Source: Desulfuromonas thiophila (GTDB lineage: Bacteria > Desulfobacterota > Desulfuromonadia > Desulfuromonadales > Desulfuromonadaceae). Taken from it: a DNA stretch of 64,000 nt. Below are positions 42,172 through 52,568 of this stretch, piece by piece (positions within the stretch are counted from its first letter, which is position 1; each line of letters starts with the position of its first letter). Both the position numbers and the translations under genes were made by a program. Location: assembly GCF_900101955.1 (NCBI RefSeq), contig NZ_FNAQ01000001.1:124001-188000 (forward strand). The letters run 5' to 3'. The notes beneath the pieces were generated by a model. The model was not told where the DNA came from. It did not search any database and worked only from the letters and a program-made list of their open reading frames with translations.

Positions 42172-44889
42172 ATGGCACAGAGAGAAACCAGAATCCTGTC
42201 GCAGACTGCTCTCTGGATGCTGGTGGGCATTTCGCTGACGCTTTTGATCCTGCTGACACTGTGTCAGATCGTTGAAACCTACCGTGAAGCCCGCCGGGCT
42301 CAGGCCGAGCGGCATGCCGCCTATGCCGTCGGCCTGGCTGATCATACCGAACGGGCACTGGGTGAGGCTCTGCTGATGCTGGAACAGCAGGTTGAACTGC
42401 TGCGGCTGCGGCCATTTTCCCGGCATGATGGTTTACAGCTGCACCAGCAGCTGGCCGCTCAGCTGCGCCGTGCCCCCCAGGTGGCGGAGTTGCTGCTGGC
42501 CGATGCCGAGGGGCGCCTGCTGGCCTCCAGCGAAGACTGGCCGACACCGCCGCGGTCGCTGGCCGACCGGGCCGATTTCCAGCGCCAGCGCGCCGGCCAT
42601 CTGATTGCACCGTTACTGTCCTTGCCCTACCGGGATGCACAGCGTGGCGCCTGGTGTTTCAGCCTGTCCCTGCCCCTGACGGACGCCGCTGGTGACTTTG
42701 CCGGCGTGGTGTTGGTGGTGTTGCGCGTCGACTATTTCTCTGCTTTTTACCAGCGCCTGTTTCCCCAGCCGACGGAGCGGATTCATTTGCTGCGCCAGGA
42801 TGGCCGGGTGCAACTGGTGATGCCCTTCGATCCGGCTGCCCTGGAGGTGGCCTTCATGCCGGCGCAGCATCCCGAACTGTTTGCGCCGGATCGGCAGCCG
42901 GGTCGCTTTGAATGTGCCGTGCTTGATCCGGCTGGTCGCGGGCGCCTGGTTACCAGCCAGACCCTGGAAACCCTGCCGCTGGTGGCGCTGATGTCTGTTG
43001 ACAAGCAGGCGGCGCTGGGCCCGCTCCGGCAGCAGGTGGCTGAGCGCCTATTGTTTCTGCTGATCACGGTGGCAGCGATTCTGGCCCTGACGTATCAGCT
43101 GGCCCGTCAGAGCGCGGGTTCTCAGCGCGAGCTGCGCAAACGGGTCGAACTGCGCACGGCCAGGCTGAAACAGCTCAACCGCGAACTGGCGGCGCTGGTG
43201 GATATTGGCCAGCATGCCGCCGACGATGTGCAGCTGCTGCTCGATTTTGCCCTCGACAAGATTCTGTACCTGACGGGCAGTCAGTATGGCTATATCTATC
43301 ACTACAACGAAGAGCGGCGCGAGTTCACCCTCAACAGCTGGTCGAAGGAGGTTTTGCCCGACTGTCAGGTGATGCAGCCGCAGACGATTTACCAGCTGGA
43401 GAAAACCGGCATCTGGGGCGAGGCGGTGCGCCAGCGCAAGCCGATCATGCTCAATGACTTTGCCGCTGAGCATCCGCTGAAAAAGGGCTATCCCGCTGGC
43501 CATGTGCCCTTGCGGCGTTTTTTGACGGTGCCGATCTTCGATGGCCGCGGCCAGATTGTCGCGGTGGTTGGGCTGGCCAACCGGGAGCAGCCCTATCGCC
43601 AGCGCGATGTCCGGCAGTTGCGGCTGATGATGGACGGGGTGTGGAAGATCTACCGCCAGCGCGAACTGGAACAGCAGCTGAGCCGCGCGGCCTCGCAGTG
43701 GCAGGCCAGCTTCGACGCCATCATCGACGCGGTCCTGCTGTATGACGACCAGGGGCGTTTGCTGCGCTGCAACCGGGCCACCACCCGGTTGTTCAAGCGT
43801 GATTTCAAAGAATTGCTGGGCATGCGCTGTCGTGAGCTGCTGGCCGGCGCCCGCACGGCCACGGCCGCCGAAGCCTCCTGCCTGGTCTGTGCCTGTCGAC
43901 GGCAGAAGAGCAGTATCGAGGGGCTGCTGCAGCATGATGGGCGCTGGTTGCAGATTCGGGTCGATCCGATTCTCGATGGCGCCGACGCCTTTGTCGGTGC
44001 CGTGCAGGTAATCCACGATGACAGCCAACGGATCGCCAACGAGGAGAAGCTGCAGTTCACCCAGGCCCAGCTGCTGCAGAGCGAGAAGCTGGCCTCCATC
44101 GGCCAGCTGGCCGCCGGCATCGCCCATGAAATCAACAATCCGCTGTCCTTTATCAGCAGCAATCTGGCCAACCTGAAAAACTACATCAGCCGTTACGACC
44201 AGCAGGTGGCCGGGCTGGAACAGCTGGTGCTGGCGGGTGACGGGGTGGAAGCGGCGGAAAAGATCGCCGACCAGCGCCGCCGGCTCAAGTTTGATTACAT
44301 CCAGCAGGATGTGCAGGATCTGCTGGCGGAAAGCACCGAAGGCTGTGAGCGCCTCAAACGCATTGTCGAGGACCTCAAGACCTTTGCCCGCAGCGATCAG
44401 GCCCAGCTGGAGGAGGTCGATCTGCACCAGTGCCTCGACAGCACCATCAATATCGCCTGGAACCAGATCAAGTATGTGGCGCGGCTGGAACGGGATTACG
44501 GCCAGTTGCCGCGGCTGTGGTGCAACGCCCAGCAGATCAATCAGGTGATTCTCAACCTGCTGATCAACGCCGTGCAGGCGATTGAAGCCGCCGGCCGGGG
44601 CGAGGCCGGCCTGATCCGGGTGCAGACCCGGCGGCAGGAGGGCTGGGCCGTCATCGAGCTGCGGGATAATGGCTGCGGCATGTCCGAAGCGGTGCAAAAG
44701 CGCATTTTCGAGCCCTTTTTCACCACCAAGGAGGTGGGCAAGGGCACCGGCCTGGGCCTTTCCATCAGCTATGATATTCTCAAGAAACACGGCGGCCGCC
44801 TGACGGTGGACAGCCGCGCGGGCGAGGGCAGCTGCTTTGGCCTGTGGCTGCCGCTGTCCGGGCCGGTGAGCTCGCCGGCCACTGACTGA
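42172..44889 (+). CDS. Cache-GAF-PAS sensor histidine kinase
   Basis: A 905-residue membrane sensor kinase. TM segments lie at about residues 12-32 and 290-310 around a periplasmic Cache-type domain. A cytoplasmic GAF domain (about 345-500), a PAS domain (about 515-630), a HisKA region with [17 protein letters not shown] (phospho-accepting His) and an ATPase domain with DNGCGM and GTGLGLS follow. ATG 42172 lies behind GGAG; GTG or ATG further upstream would add a non-helical leader. The response regulator at 45101 is the nearest candidate partner, but repeat copy 3 lies between them. Confidence 0.88.
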   Translation: MAQRETRILSQTALWMLVGISLTLLILLTLCQIVETYREARRAQAERHAAYAVGLADHTERALGEALLMLEQQVELLRLRPFSRHDGLQLHQQLAAQLRRAPQVAELLLADAEGRLLASSEDWPTPPRSLADRADFQRQRAGHLIAPLLSLPYRDAQRGAWCFSLSLPLTDAAGDFAGVVLVVLRVDYFSAFYQRLFPQPTERIHLLRQDGRVQLVMPFDPAALEVAFMPAQHPELFAPDRQPGRFECAVLDPAGRGRLVTSQTLETLPLVALMSVDKQAALGPLRQQVAERLLFLLITVAAILALTYQLARQSAGSQRELRKRVELRTARLKQLNRELAALVDIGQHAADDVQLLLDFALDKILYLTGSQYGYIYHYNEERREFTLNSWSKEVLPDCQVMQPQTIYQLEKTGIWGEAVRQRKPIMLNDFAAEHPLKKGYPAGHVPLRRFLTVPIFDGRGQIVAVVGLANREQPYRQRDVRQLRLMMDGVWKIYRQRELEQQLSRAASQWQASFDAIIDAVLLYDDQGRLLRCNRATTRLFKRDFKELLGMRCRELLAGARTATAAEASCLVCACRRQKSSIEGLLQHDGRWLQIRVDPILDGADAFVGAVQVIHDDSQRIANEEKLQFTQAQLLQSEKLASIGQLAAGIAHEINNPLSFISSNLANLKNYISRYDQQVAGLEQLVLAGDGVEAAEKIADQRRRLKFDYIQQDVQDLLAESTEGCERLKRIVEDLKTFARSDQAQLEEVDLHQCLDSTINIAWNQIKYVARLERDYGQLPRLWCNAQQINQVILNLLINAVQAIEAAGRGEAGLIRVQTRRQEGWAVIELRDNGCGMSEAVQKRIFEPFFTTKEVGKGTGLGLSISYDILKKHGGRLTVDSRAGEGSCFGLWLPLSGPVSSPATD

Positions 44890-44922
44890 GCGGCAGCGGA
44901 TCACTACGGCCAATCCCCCTGG

Positions 44923-45075
44923 CAGGCTGTTGAAAAACAGCCTGCTGGAGCCCATGGACGGGCGACCAAAATCAATCATTACTTCGTAATGGATTGATTT
45001 TGTGAGCAAGACGGAAATCGCATTTTCGGCTTGCGTCGTTGAAAAAGCCCCGGATGGGACTTTTTCAACATCCTG
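44923..45075 (+). repeat. 153-bp dispersed element, copy 3
   Basis: Nearly identical to copy 2, with the same ends and hairpins. It begins 34 nt after the kinase stop and ends 26 nt before the next start. An open frame running out of the element into the response regulator (from 45002) is probably fortuitous. Confidence 0.9.
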
Positions 45076-45100
45076 CTTGACAGGTGAAAGGAAGCGGTTC

Positions 45101-46069
45101 ATGCGCACGGTACTCTTTGTCGACGATGAACAGGGCATTTTGCATGCGCTGGAGCGGGTGTTTCTCGAGCGGGACGATATTCGCTGCCTCTATGCCGCTT
45201 CGGCGGCCGAGGCGCTGGAGATTCTGGCGCGCGAGGAGGTCTGGGTGGTGGTGTCCGACTATCTGATGCCGGGCATGCGCGGCATCGAGCTGCTGTCGCG
45301 CGTCAAGGCGCGCTGGCCCCAGGCGCTGCGCATCATGATGACGGCCTACGCCGATCTGGCGGTAGCCATCGACGCCATCAACAAGAGCGAGGCCTACCGT
45401 TTTATCACCAAGCCGTGGAACAACCAGGCGCTGATCGAGGTGGTGGATGAGGCGTTGATGCGTTATCAGCTGGTGGCCTCGCTCAAAACCGAGGATGAGA
45501 ACGTTTTTCTGTCGCTGGCCCAGACCGTCGAGCTCAAGGATCCTTACACCAAGGGCCATTGCGACCGGGTGGCGCGCTATGCCGTGGCGCTGGCGCAGGC
45601 GGCCGGCATCGGCGCGCCGCTGATCGACGACATCCGCCACGGCAGCTGGCTGCACGACTGCGGCAAGATCGGCGTACCCGAGCGGGTGCTCAATTTCCCC
45701 GGCCGGCTCAGTAGCGAAGACATGGAAGCGGTGATGCAGCATCCACGCTGGGGCAGCGAGGTGGCGCGGCAGGCCCGCCTGCCCGAATCGGTGATCAATA
45801 TCATTTTCTATCATCACGAGCGCTTTGACGGCAACGGCTACCCGGCCGGCCTCAAGGGCCTGGAGATTCCCATCGAGGCCCGCATTGTCGCCATTGCCGA
45901 CGTGTTCGATGCCCTGTCGTCCGATCGACCCTACCGCAAGGCCTATTCCCTGACCGCCGTCCGCCAGATCATGGTCGAGATGACGGCCAGTCATTTCGAC
46001 CCGGTGCTGATGGAACTGTTTACGCCGCAGATGGCGCCCTTGCTGCAGCAGGCCCAGGCGGGCGAATGA
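45101..46069 (+). CDS. Response regulator with HD-GYP domain (RpfG-type)
   Basis: A 322-residue protein: receiver domain (residues 1-120; phospho-accepting Asp in [10 protein letters not shown]) and an HD-GYP phosphodiesterase (about residues 145-320) with intact LHDCGKIG and [11 protein letters not shown]. Such enzymes degrade cyclic di-GMP. ATG 45101 lies behind AAAGGAAG. The stop overlaps the next kinase start (ATGA), so they form one unit. Confidence 0.92.
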   Translation: MRTVLFVDDEQGILHALERVFLERDDIRCLYAASAAEALEILAREEVWVVVSDYLMPGMRGIELLSRVKARWPQALRIMMTAYADLAVAIDAINKSEAYRFITKPWNNQALIEVVDEALMRYQLVASLKTEDENVFLSLAQTVELKDPYTKGHCDRVARYAVALAQAAGIGAPLIDDIRHGSWLHDCGKIGVPERVLNFPGRLSSEDMEAVMQHPRWGSEVARQARLPESVINIIFYHHERFDGNGYPAGLKGLEIPIEARIVAIADVFDALSSDRPYRKAYSLTAVRQIMVEMTASHFDPVLMELFTPQMAPLLQQAQAGE

Positions 46070-47805
46070 GGGGGAAGGGGCGGGGGCCTGTTGTGCCGGC
46101 CATAAAACGGCTGGTGCTGTTGGTTGTGTTGCTGGTGCTGGGCGCCGGGCCGCTGGCGGCCCAGCCGCTGGAGCTGACGGCGGCCGAACAGCAGTGGCTC
46201 AAGGCCCACCGGCCGATCCGGGTTGGCATCATGGCCGACTGGCCGCCGTTCAACTTTGTCGATGGCCTGGGCCGGCCGCAGGGCATCGGCGCCGCCTATC
46301 TGGCGGCGCTCAATCGCCGGCTGGCCGGCGCGCTGCAGCCGGTCGCGGCCGATTTCGCCACCAATCAGCAGCGCTTGCAGGCCGGTGAACTCGACGCCCT
46401 GATGGATATCAGCCAGCGGCCCGACCGCGAAGGGCTCTACCGCTTCAGCCGGCCGTACATGCGTGTGCCGCATGTGCTGGTGGGGCGTACGGACGGCCCC
46501 TATTTCGCCACGCCGGCCGACCTGGCCGGGCGGCTGCTGGCGCTGGAACGCGGTTTTCACAATGTGACCTATTTTCGCCAGCAGCAGCCGCAGGTGCGGG
46601 TGCGTGAGTATGCCGATACGGCCGCCGCTCTCGATGCCGTCAGCCGGGGCGAGGCCGATGCCTATGCCGGCAACCGTGCCGTAGTGGTGTATCTGCTGGA
46701 AAACGAACTGCTTACCAACCTGCGGCCGATGGGCCGGCTGGAAGGGCCGGAATCGGTGCTGCAGTTCGGGGTGCGGCCCGATCAGGTGGAACTGGTCAGC
46801 ATTCTCGACAAGGCGCTGGCGTCCCTGACGGTGGCCGAGGAGCGCGCCATCCGCCGGGAATGGCTGCGTGAGCCGCCGCCGTTCAACTTTGTGCTGCTGG
46901 CCCAGCTGGGTGGCGTGGCCTTGCTGATCATTGGCCTGTTCGCCGTCTGGAACCGGCGGCTCCAGCGCGAGGTGGCCACCCGCCGCCAGGCCGAGGCGCA
47001 GCTGGCCGAGCTGGTGCGCGAGCGCACCGCCCAGGCGCGGGAACTGCGCCGGGCCAAGGAACAGGCCGAGGCGGCCGACCGGATCAAATCGGCCTTTCTG
47101 GCCACCATGTCACACGAGCTGCGCACACCGCTCAATTCCATCATCGGCTTTACCGGCATTCTGCTGCAGGAGCTGGGCGGGCCACTGACGGCCGAGCAGC
47201 GCCGTCAGCTGGGCATGGTCAAGAGCAGTTCCAGGCATCTGCTGGCGCTGATCAGCGACGTGCTCGATCTGTCGAAGATCGAGGCCGGCCAGCTGCAGGT
47301 GGCGCGCGAGTCGTGCGATCTGGCGGCGCTGCTGCGTCACGCGGAGCAGACCCTGCGGCCCCAGGTCGAGGCCAAGGGCCTGCGTTTCGTGCTGCGGCTT
47401 GAGGGCGAGACCGAGCCGGCGACGGCCGTCTGGCCGCTGGTCAGCGATGCCCGCCGGCTGGAGCAGATTCTGCTCAATCTGCTGTCGAATGCCATCAAGT
47501 TCACCGAGCAGGGCCAGGTGGAACTGATCGGCCGCCGCAGCGGCGCCGGCTACGAGGTGCTGGTGCGCGACAGCGGCATCGGCATCGCCCCGCAGGACAT
47601 CGAGCATCTGTTTCAGCCGTTTCACCAGCTGGACAGCGGCCTGACGCGCAAATACGAGGGCACCGGCCTGGGGTTGTCCATCTGCCGCCGCCTGCTGCAG
47701 CTGCTGGGCGGCCGCATCTGGTGCGACAGCGTGCCGGGGCAGGGCAGCACCTTCGGTTTCAGCCTGCCGGCGCAACCGCTTGAAGAGGAGGACGGGCCAG
47801 CGTGA
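46066..47805 (+). CDS. BvgS-like sensor kinase with periplasmic binding domain
   Basis: A 579-residue kinase. Signal peptide or first TM at about residues 14-30, one SBP_bac_3 solute-binding domain (about residues 38-265, [22 protein letters not shown]), a TM at about 275-295, then a HisKA domain with [18 protein letters not shown] and an ATPase domain with DSGIGIA and GTGLGLSIC. It senses a small solute or amino acid directly. The stop overlaps the single-domain receiver that follows, its likely target. Confidence 0.9.
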   Translation: MRGKGRGPVVPAIKRLVLLVVLLVLGAGPLAAQPLELTAAEQQWLKAHRPIRVGIMADWPPFNFVDGLGRPQGIGAAYLAALNRRLAGALQPVAADFATNQQRLQAGELDALMDISQRPDREGLYRFSRPYMRVPHVLVGRTDGPYFATPADLAGRLLALERGFHNVTYFRQQQPQVRVREYADTAAALDAVSRGEADAYAGNRAVVVYLLENELLTNLRPMGRLEGPESVLQFGVRPDQVELVSILDKALASLTVAEERAIRREWLREPPPFNFVLLAQLGGVALLIIGLFAVWNRRLQREVATRRQAEAQLAELVRERTAQARELRRAKEQAEAADRIKSAFLATMSHELRTPLNSIIGFTGILLQELGGPLTAEQRRQLGMVKSSSRHLLALISDVLDLSKIEAGQLQVARESCDLAALLRHAEQTLRPQVEAKGLRFVLRLEGETEPATAVWPLVSDARRLEQILLNLLSNAIKFTEQGQVELIGRRSGAGYEVLVRDSGIGIAPQDIEHLFQPFHQLDSGLTRKYEGTGLGLSICRRLLQLLGGRIWCDSVPGQGSTFGFSLPAQPLEEEDGPA

Positions 47806-48179
47806 CAACCATCCTGTACATCGAAGACAACGAACAGAATCTCTATCTGGTCAGTTTTCTGCTGCAACGCCACGGTTTTGCCGTTACCGGCGCCAGCGAT
47901 GGCCGGCGCGGCCTGGAACTGGCCCTGGCGCAGCCCTTCGATCTGATTCTGCTGGACATTCAGCTGCCGGGCATGAACGGCTACGATGTTGCCCGGGCGC
48001 TGCGTTCGCACAGCCGGCTGGCCAGAACCCCCATCGTGGCGCTGACCTCCTACGCCATGGCCGGCGACCGCGACAAGGCGCTGCTGGCCGGTTGCGATGG
48101 CTACATCGAAAAACCCATCGATCCCGATACCTTTATCGCCCAGCTGCAGCCGCATCTGCCGCCAGCGGAGGGAGGCTAG
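47802..48179 (+). CDS. Single-domain response regulator
   Basis: A 125-residue receiver-only protein of the CheY/DivK type: acidic pair EDNE, phospho-accepting Asp in [13 protein letters not shown], Thr in VALTSYAM and Lys in IEKPID. The GTG start overlaps the kinase stop. It likely relays phosphate or modulates a partner. Confidence 0.9.
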   Translation: MTTILYIEDNEQNLYLVSFLLQRHGFAVTGASDGRRGLELALAQPFDLILLDIQLPGMNGYDVARALRSHSRLARTPIVALTSYAMAGDRDKALLAGCDGYIEKPIDPDTFIAQLQPHLPPAEGG

Positions 48180-48182
48180 CGC

Positions 48183-49874
48183 ATGGCAACGGTTCTGGTG
48201 GTCGATGACAGCGCCGACAACCGCTATTATCTGCAGGCGCTGTTGCAGGGCCATGGCCTGAACGTGGCCGAGGCCGCCGATGGCGCGGCCGCCCTGGCGC
48301 TGGCGCGGCAGCAGCCACCGGATCTGGTCATTTCCGATATCCTGATGCCGCGCATGGACGGCTACCAGCTCTGTCGCGCCTTCAGGGCCGATGCCGCCCT
48401 GCGCGCCATTCCTTTCATCTTCTATACCGCCACCTTTACCAGCGACCGCGATGCCGCCCTCGGCCTGCAGCTGGGTGCCGACCGTTTTTTGCTCAAGCCG
48501 CAGGAACCCGAGGTGCTGCTGGCCGAGATCCGCACCCTGCTGGCGCAGGCGGCCGCGCCGGCGCCCGTGCCGGACGAAGGTCAGCTGGCCGAGGAATACG
48601 GTGCGGTCCTGTTCCGCAAGCTGGAAAAGAAGATGGCCGAGCTGGAACGGGCCAACGCCGCCCTGCGCCAGAACGAGGAGCGCTTTCGCGCCTTTTTGCA
48701 GCAGTGCCCGGTGGCGCTGGCGGTCTCGGCCGCCAGCGGGGTGGTCGAGCTGGTCAACAGCGCCTTTGTTGACCTGCTGGGCTATGGTCTTGCCGATCTG
48801 CAGCGTATTGATGACTGGTGGCCGCGCGCCTATCCCGATCCGGCCTATCGGGCGCGGGTGCAACAGCGGTGGCAGCAGGCCCTCAGCGAGGCGCGCCTCG
48901 GCGGTGGGCTGGTTCAGCCGGCGGGTGAGTTCCGCGTTTGCGACAGCGCCGGTCAGACACACGATCTGCGCATCAGCGCCACCTTCGTCGGGGATCGGCT
49001 GCTGACACTGTTTCAGGATCTGACCGCCATCCGCGCCGCCGAACGCGAACGGGCGCTGTTGCACAGCCAGATGATGCAGCAGGACAAGATGGCCTGTGTC
49101 GGCCAGCTGGCCGCCGGTATCGCTCACGAGGTCAACAACCCGGCCGGCTTCATCCACAGCAACCTGGAAAGCCTCGACCGCTATCTGGCGCATCTGCGGC
49201 GCTACTTCGATCAGGAGCAGGTGCTGCTGGCCGGCACCGACATCACCGGCCTGCCGGCGGCGCTGGCGGCGCTGCGCCACGACTGCCACATCGACGCCAT
49301 TTCGCGCCAGTTGCCGGGACTGGTGCGCGACAGCCTGGATGGTATCGAACGCATTGTCGGCATCGTGCGCGATCTGCGGTTGTTCTCCCACCGCGACAGT
49401 CGCCAGCTGGAGGCGCTCGATCTGCTGGCCTGCCTGGAAGGCGTCATCAACATTGTCTGGGGCGAGATCAAAAAAAGCGCCCAACTGGAGCGCCAACTGC
49501 AGCCGTTGCCGGCGGTGCGCGGCAACAGCCAGCAACTCAGCCAGGTGCTGATGAACCTGCTGGTCAATGCCGCCCAGGCCATCGACAAGCCCGGCGGGCG
49601 CATTGTGCTGCGCAGCTGGCGCGAGGCGGACAGGGCCTGTCTGGCGGTGGAGGACAACGGCTGCGGTATGGAGGAAACCCTGCGGGCGCGCATCTTCGAA
49701 CCCTTTTTCACCACCAAGCCAGCCGGCCAGGGTACCGGCCTGGGGCTGCCCATCTCGTTGCAGATTGTCGAGGCCCATCAGGGCCAGCTGCGGGTGGACA
49801 GCCAGCCGGGGCGGGGCAGCTGCTTCACCCTCTGTCTGCCGTTGGCGCAGGCTGACCACAAGGAGAACCCATGA
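48183..49874 (+). CDS. Receiver-PAS-histidine kinase hybrid
   Basis: A 563-residue cytoplasmic protein with an N-terminal receiver (residues 1-120, Asp in LVISDILMPRMDG), a PAS domain (about 165-280), HisKA with [18 protein letters not shown] and an ATPase domain with DNGCGM and GTGLGLPI. No TM. It may take phosphate from another kinase and act as a kinase in turn. It overlaps the ferritin-like gene that follows. Confidence 0.9.
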   Translation: MATVLVVDDSADNRYYLQALLQGHGLNVAEAADGAAALALARQQPPDLVISDILMPRMDGYQLCRAFRADAALRAIPFIFYTATFTSDRDAALGLQLGADRFLLKPQEPEVLLAEIRTLLAQAAAPAPVPDEGQLAEEYGAVLFRKLEKKMAELERANAALRQNEERFRAFLQQCPVALAVSAASGVVELVNSAFVDLLGYGLADLQRIDDWWPRAYPDPAYRARVQQRWQQALSEARLGGGLVQPAGEFRVCDSAGQTHDLRISATFVGDRLLTLFQDLTAIRAAERERALLHSQMMQQDKMACVGQLAAGIAHEVNNPAGFIHSNLESLDRYLAHLRRYFDQEQVLLAGTDITGLPAALAALRHDCHIDAISRQLPGLVRDSLDGIERIVGIVRDLRLFSHRDSRQLEALDLLACLEGVINIVWGEIKKSAQLERQLQPLPAVRGNSQQLSQVLMNLLVNAAQAIDKPGGRIVLRSWREADRACLAVEDNGCGMEETLRARIFEPFFTTKPAGQGTGLGLPISLQIVEAHQGQLRVDSQPGRGSCFTLCLPLAQADHKENP

Positions 49875-50371
49875 ACAATCCCCTGACCAATGGCGACTAT
49901 CTCGACTGGTGTCTGCGCCAGGAGGTCTTTGCCGAGCGACTCTATGAGGAACTGGCCCGCCGTCCCGAGGTGGCGGAGGCGGATCGCGTGCTGTTGCGGC
50001 AGCTGGCCGCGCAGGAACGCGATCACATCACCAGCCTGCAGTTTGTCCAGCGGTTGCTGCGGCTGGCGCAGGAACTGGAACTGGCGTTCGAGCTGACCGC
50101 TGAACAGCGCCAGCTGCTGGCGGCCTGTGAGCGGGAAACGGCCGGGGTCAAGCCGGCCGAGCTGAGCCTGGCGCAGGGTTATGCCCTGGACAAGCGGATG
50201 GAGGAGCGCTTCATCGAGGTTCACTGCCTGCTGGAGCAGACGACCGGCAATAAAGAATTGGCGCGCCTGTTTCGTCAGTTGCGGACCGGCGATCAGGAGC
50301 ATTTCGAGGCCCTGTTACGGCTGCTTGGGCGCGCTGGCGAGCCAGCGCCGGCCAAGACAGGACCGGCCTGA
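49871..50371 (+). CDS. Ferritin-like (rubrerythrin-type) protein
   Basis: A 166-residue all-helical protein with spaced Glu/His residues suited to a diiron site: EVFAERLYEEL, AAQERDHI, KRMEERFIEVH and GDQEHFEALL. This is the ExxH pattern of a four-helix ferritin-like bundle. It may sense oxygen, peroxide or iron for the neighbouring signalling proteins. ATG overlaps the kinase stop (ATGA); the stop overlaps the GGDEF gene. Confidence 0.65.
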   Translation: MNNPLTNGDYLDWCLRQEVFAERLYEELARRPEVAEADRVLLRQLAAQERDHITSLQFVQRLLRLAQELELAFELTAEQRQLLAACERETAGVKPAELSLAQGYALDKRMEERFIEVHCLLEQTTGNKELARLFRQLRTGDQEHFEALLRLLGRAGEPAPAKTGPA

Positions 50372-52401
50372 TGATAGTCGGCCAAACGCAGCGCCGCCAG
50401 CTGCTGGCCCTGTTCGCGGCCCTGTTCGGTGGCGCGGCCGTGCTGCTGACGGCTGTGACCCTGTTGCTGCTGCAGCAGCGGACGGCGCGCGAGTTCGAGG
50501 CCCTGTGTTTGCGGGAACAGGCCAGGGTGCAGGTCGCCAGCAGTGTGCTGGAACGGCGGCTGGAAAATCATCTGGCCGATCTGCGCTTTCTGGCGGCGAC
50601 ACCGCTGGTGCGGCAACTGCTGGAGCAGGACAACCCCGCCCGGCGCGAGGCGCTGACCCGGCTGTTGTGTGCCTTTGTCACGCAAAAGGGGGTTTACGAT
50701 CAGGCGCGTGTGCTCGATGCGACGGGCCAGGAACGGTTGCGGGTCGATTTGCGCCAGGGCGAGGCGGTTGTCGTGCCGCCGGCCCAGCTGCAGAACAAGG
50801 GCGGTCGCTATTATGTCGCGGATGCCCTGCGACTGGCGCCGGGGCAGATCTATATCTCGCCGCTCGATCTCAACATCGAACGGGGTCGTATCGAACAGCC
50901 CTACAAGCCGATGATCCGGCTGGCGACGCCGCTGTTTGGCGCTGACGGCCAGTGCAGTGGCCTGCTGGTTCTCAATCTGCTGGGCAACAGTCTGCTGGAG
51001 CGTTTCCGCCAACTGATGGGCAGCGATGTCGAACCGATGCTGCTCAACCGCACCGGCGATTTTCTGGTGGCGCCCCAGCCGCAGCTGGAATGGGGCTTCA
51101 TGTTTGATCGCCCGGCCGGCTTTCCCCGCCGCTATCCGGCGGCCTGGCGGCAGATGCAGACGACGGTGGCCGGCCATTGGCGTGATGGCGAGGGCCTGTT
51201 CAGCTTCCGGGCCCTGCTGCCGTTGACCGAGGGACTGGTGTCCTCCAGCGGTTCGAACCGCCAGGCGGGCACCAGCGCCTATGTGCTGGCCGCCAGCGAG
51301 TACCGCTGGCGGGTGGTGTCGCGGATCGCGGCCGACCGCCTGCCGGCTGCCGGTCTGGTTCATCATCCCCTGGCGTTGCTGCTCTATGGCGGCGGCCTGG
51401 CGCTGCTGCTGCCCCTGAGCGCCCTGCTGGCCCGTTTGCTGGTTGGTCGTCGTCTGCTGCTTCAGCAGGTGCGGCATCAGGCCCGCCACTACCGCGAGAT
51501 TACCGATACCCTGGCCGAGGGCCTGGTGGTGCTCGACGGCGCCTGCCGCCTGACCGAGGTCAATCCCGAGGCGGCCCGTCTGCTGGGCTGGTCGCGCGAG
51601 GAGCTGTTGGGGGTCGAGAGCCATCGGATTTTTCGTCTTTGTAAGGGGTCGGCGACCGCGACGCCGGCGCAGCGCTGTGGCCTGTGCCGCGTTCCCTTTG
51701 AGGGAACGGTTTACCGCAGCGAGGACGAGGAACTGCTGTGCCGCGATGGCAGCCGCCTGCCGGTGGGCCTGAGCGCCGCGCCCCTGACGGATGAGGACGG
51801 GGTCAGTGGCGCGGTGGTGGCGTTCCGGGATCTGCGCGCCATCAAGGCCTATCAGGCCGAAATTGAGCAGCTGGCGTTTCACGACAGTCTCACCGGCCTG
51901 CCCAACCGGCGGCTGTTGCTGGACCGGCTGGAGCGGGCGCTGACGCTGGCCGGCCGGACGGACCGCTATCTGGCGCTGCTGTTTCTCGATCTGGATCATT
52001 TCAAGCAGATCAACGATACCTATGGCCATGAAGGCGGCGATGCTTTGCTGTGTGAAGTGGCCCGCCGCCTGCAGCAGGCGGTGCGGCAGAGCGATACGGT
52101 GAGCCGTCAGGGCGGTGACGAATTTGTCCTGCTGCTGACCGAACTGACCTTCGCCGAGGATGCCGCCCAGGTGGCGCGCAAGATTCTGCAGGGGTTCAGG
52201 GAACCGGTCCGGCTGCAGGACCAGCGCCTGCAGGTGAAGGTCAGCATCGGCATCGCGCTCTATCCGGCTCACGGCCAGGACAGCGGCCAGCTGATGCAGC
52301 AGGCCGATGAGGCCATGTACCGGGCCAAGCAGGCCGGCCGCAACCGTTACGCCGTGGCCGGCGCGGCGCCCTGTACCCTTGATGACCCGCAGCAGGCCTG
52401 A
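50371..52401 (+). CDS. Cache-PAS-GGDEF diguanylate cyclase
   Basis: A 676-residue membrane protein. TM segments at about residues 10-33 and 330-355 flank a periplasmic sensor domain of Cache type. A PAS domain (about 370-490) with two CxxC-type pairs and a GGDEF domain (about 505-665) follow. The active-site motif GGDEF is intact and the product-inhibition RxxD motif lies five residues before it (RQSDTVSRQGGDEF). It makes cyclic di-GMP. Confidence 0.92.
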   Translation: MIVGQTQRRQLLALFAALFGGAAVLLTAVTLLLLQQRTAREFEALCLREQARVQVASSVLERRLENHLADLRFLAATPLVRQLLEQDNPARREALTRLLCAFVTQKGVYDQARVLDATGQERLRVDLRQGEAVVVPPAQLQNKGGRYYVADALRLAPGQIYISPLDLNIERGRIEQPYKPMIRLATPLFGADGQCSGLLVLNLLGNSLLERFRQLMGSDVEPMLLNRTGDFLVAPQPQLEWGFMFDRPAGFPRRYPAAWRQMQTTVAGHWRDGEGLFSFRALLPLTEGLVSSSGSNRQAGTSAYVLAASEYRWRVVSRIAADRLPAAGLVHHPLALLLYGGGLALLLPLSALLARLLVGRRLLLQQVRHQARHYREITDTLAEGLVVLDGACRLTEVNPEAARLLGWSREELLGVESHRIFRLCKGSATATPAQRCGLCRVPFEGTVYRSEDEELLCRDGSRLPVGLSAAPLTDEDGVSGAVVAFRDLRAIKAYQAEIEQLAFHDSLTGLPNRRLLLDRLERALTLAGRTDRYLALLFLDLDHFKQINDTYGHEGGDALLCEVARRLQQAVRQSDTVSRQGGDEFVLLLTELTFAEDAAQVARKILQGFREPVRLQDQRLQVKVSIGIALYPAHGQDSGQLMQQADEAMYRAKQAGRNRYAVAGAAPCTLDDPQQA

Positions 52402-52568
52402 GGTCTGTCGCAGAGGGTAAACAACGGATTAGCGGCAGGGTGCGCTCGAGCCGCGCTCTGCGGCGTCTGGCGCAAGGTCAAGGAGACAAGCGGCTGGCGT
52501 CGATGCCCCTGGGGTGTCGCGTTGCCGAATGGCTGGGAATGAAACCCGCCCAAGATGCGGAGGACGTC

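Noticed and set aside
45002-45100. N-terminal extension of the HD-GYP response regulator into repeat copy 3
   Set aside because: The extension is encoded by the repeat element and has no ribosome site; ATG 45101 begins the receiver domain in the usual way.
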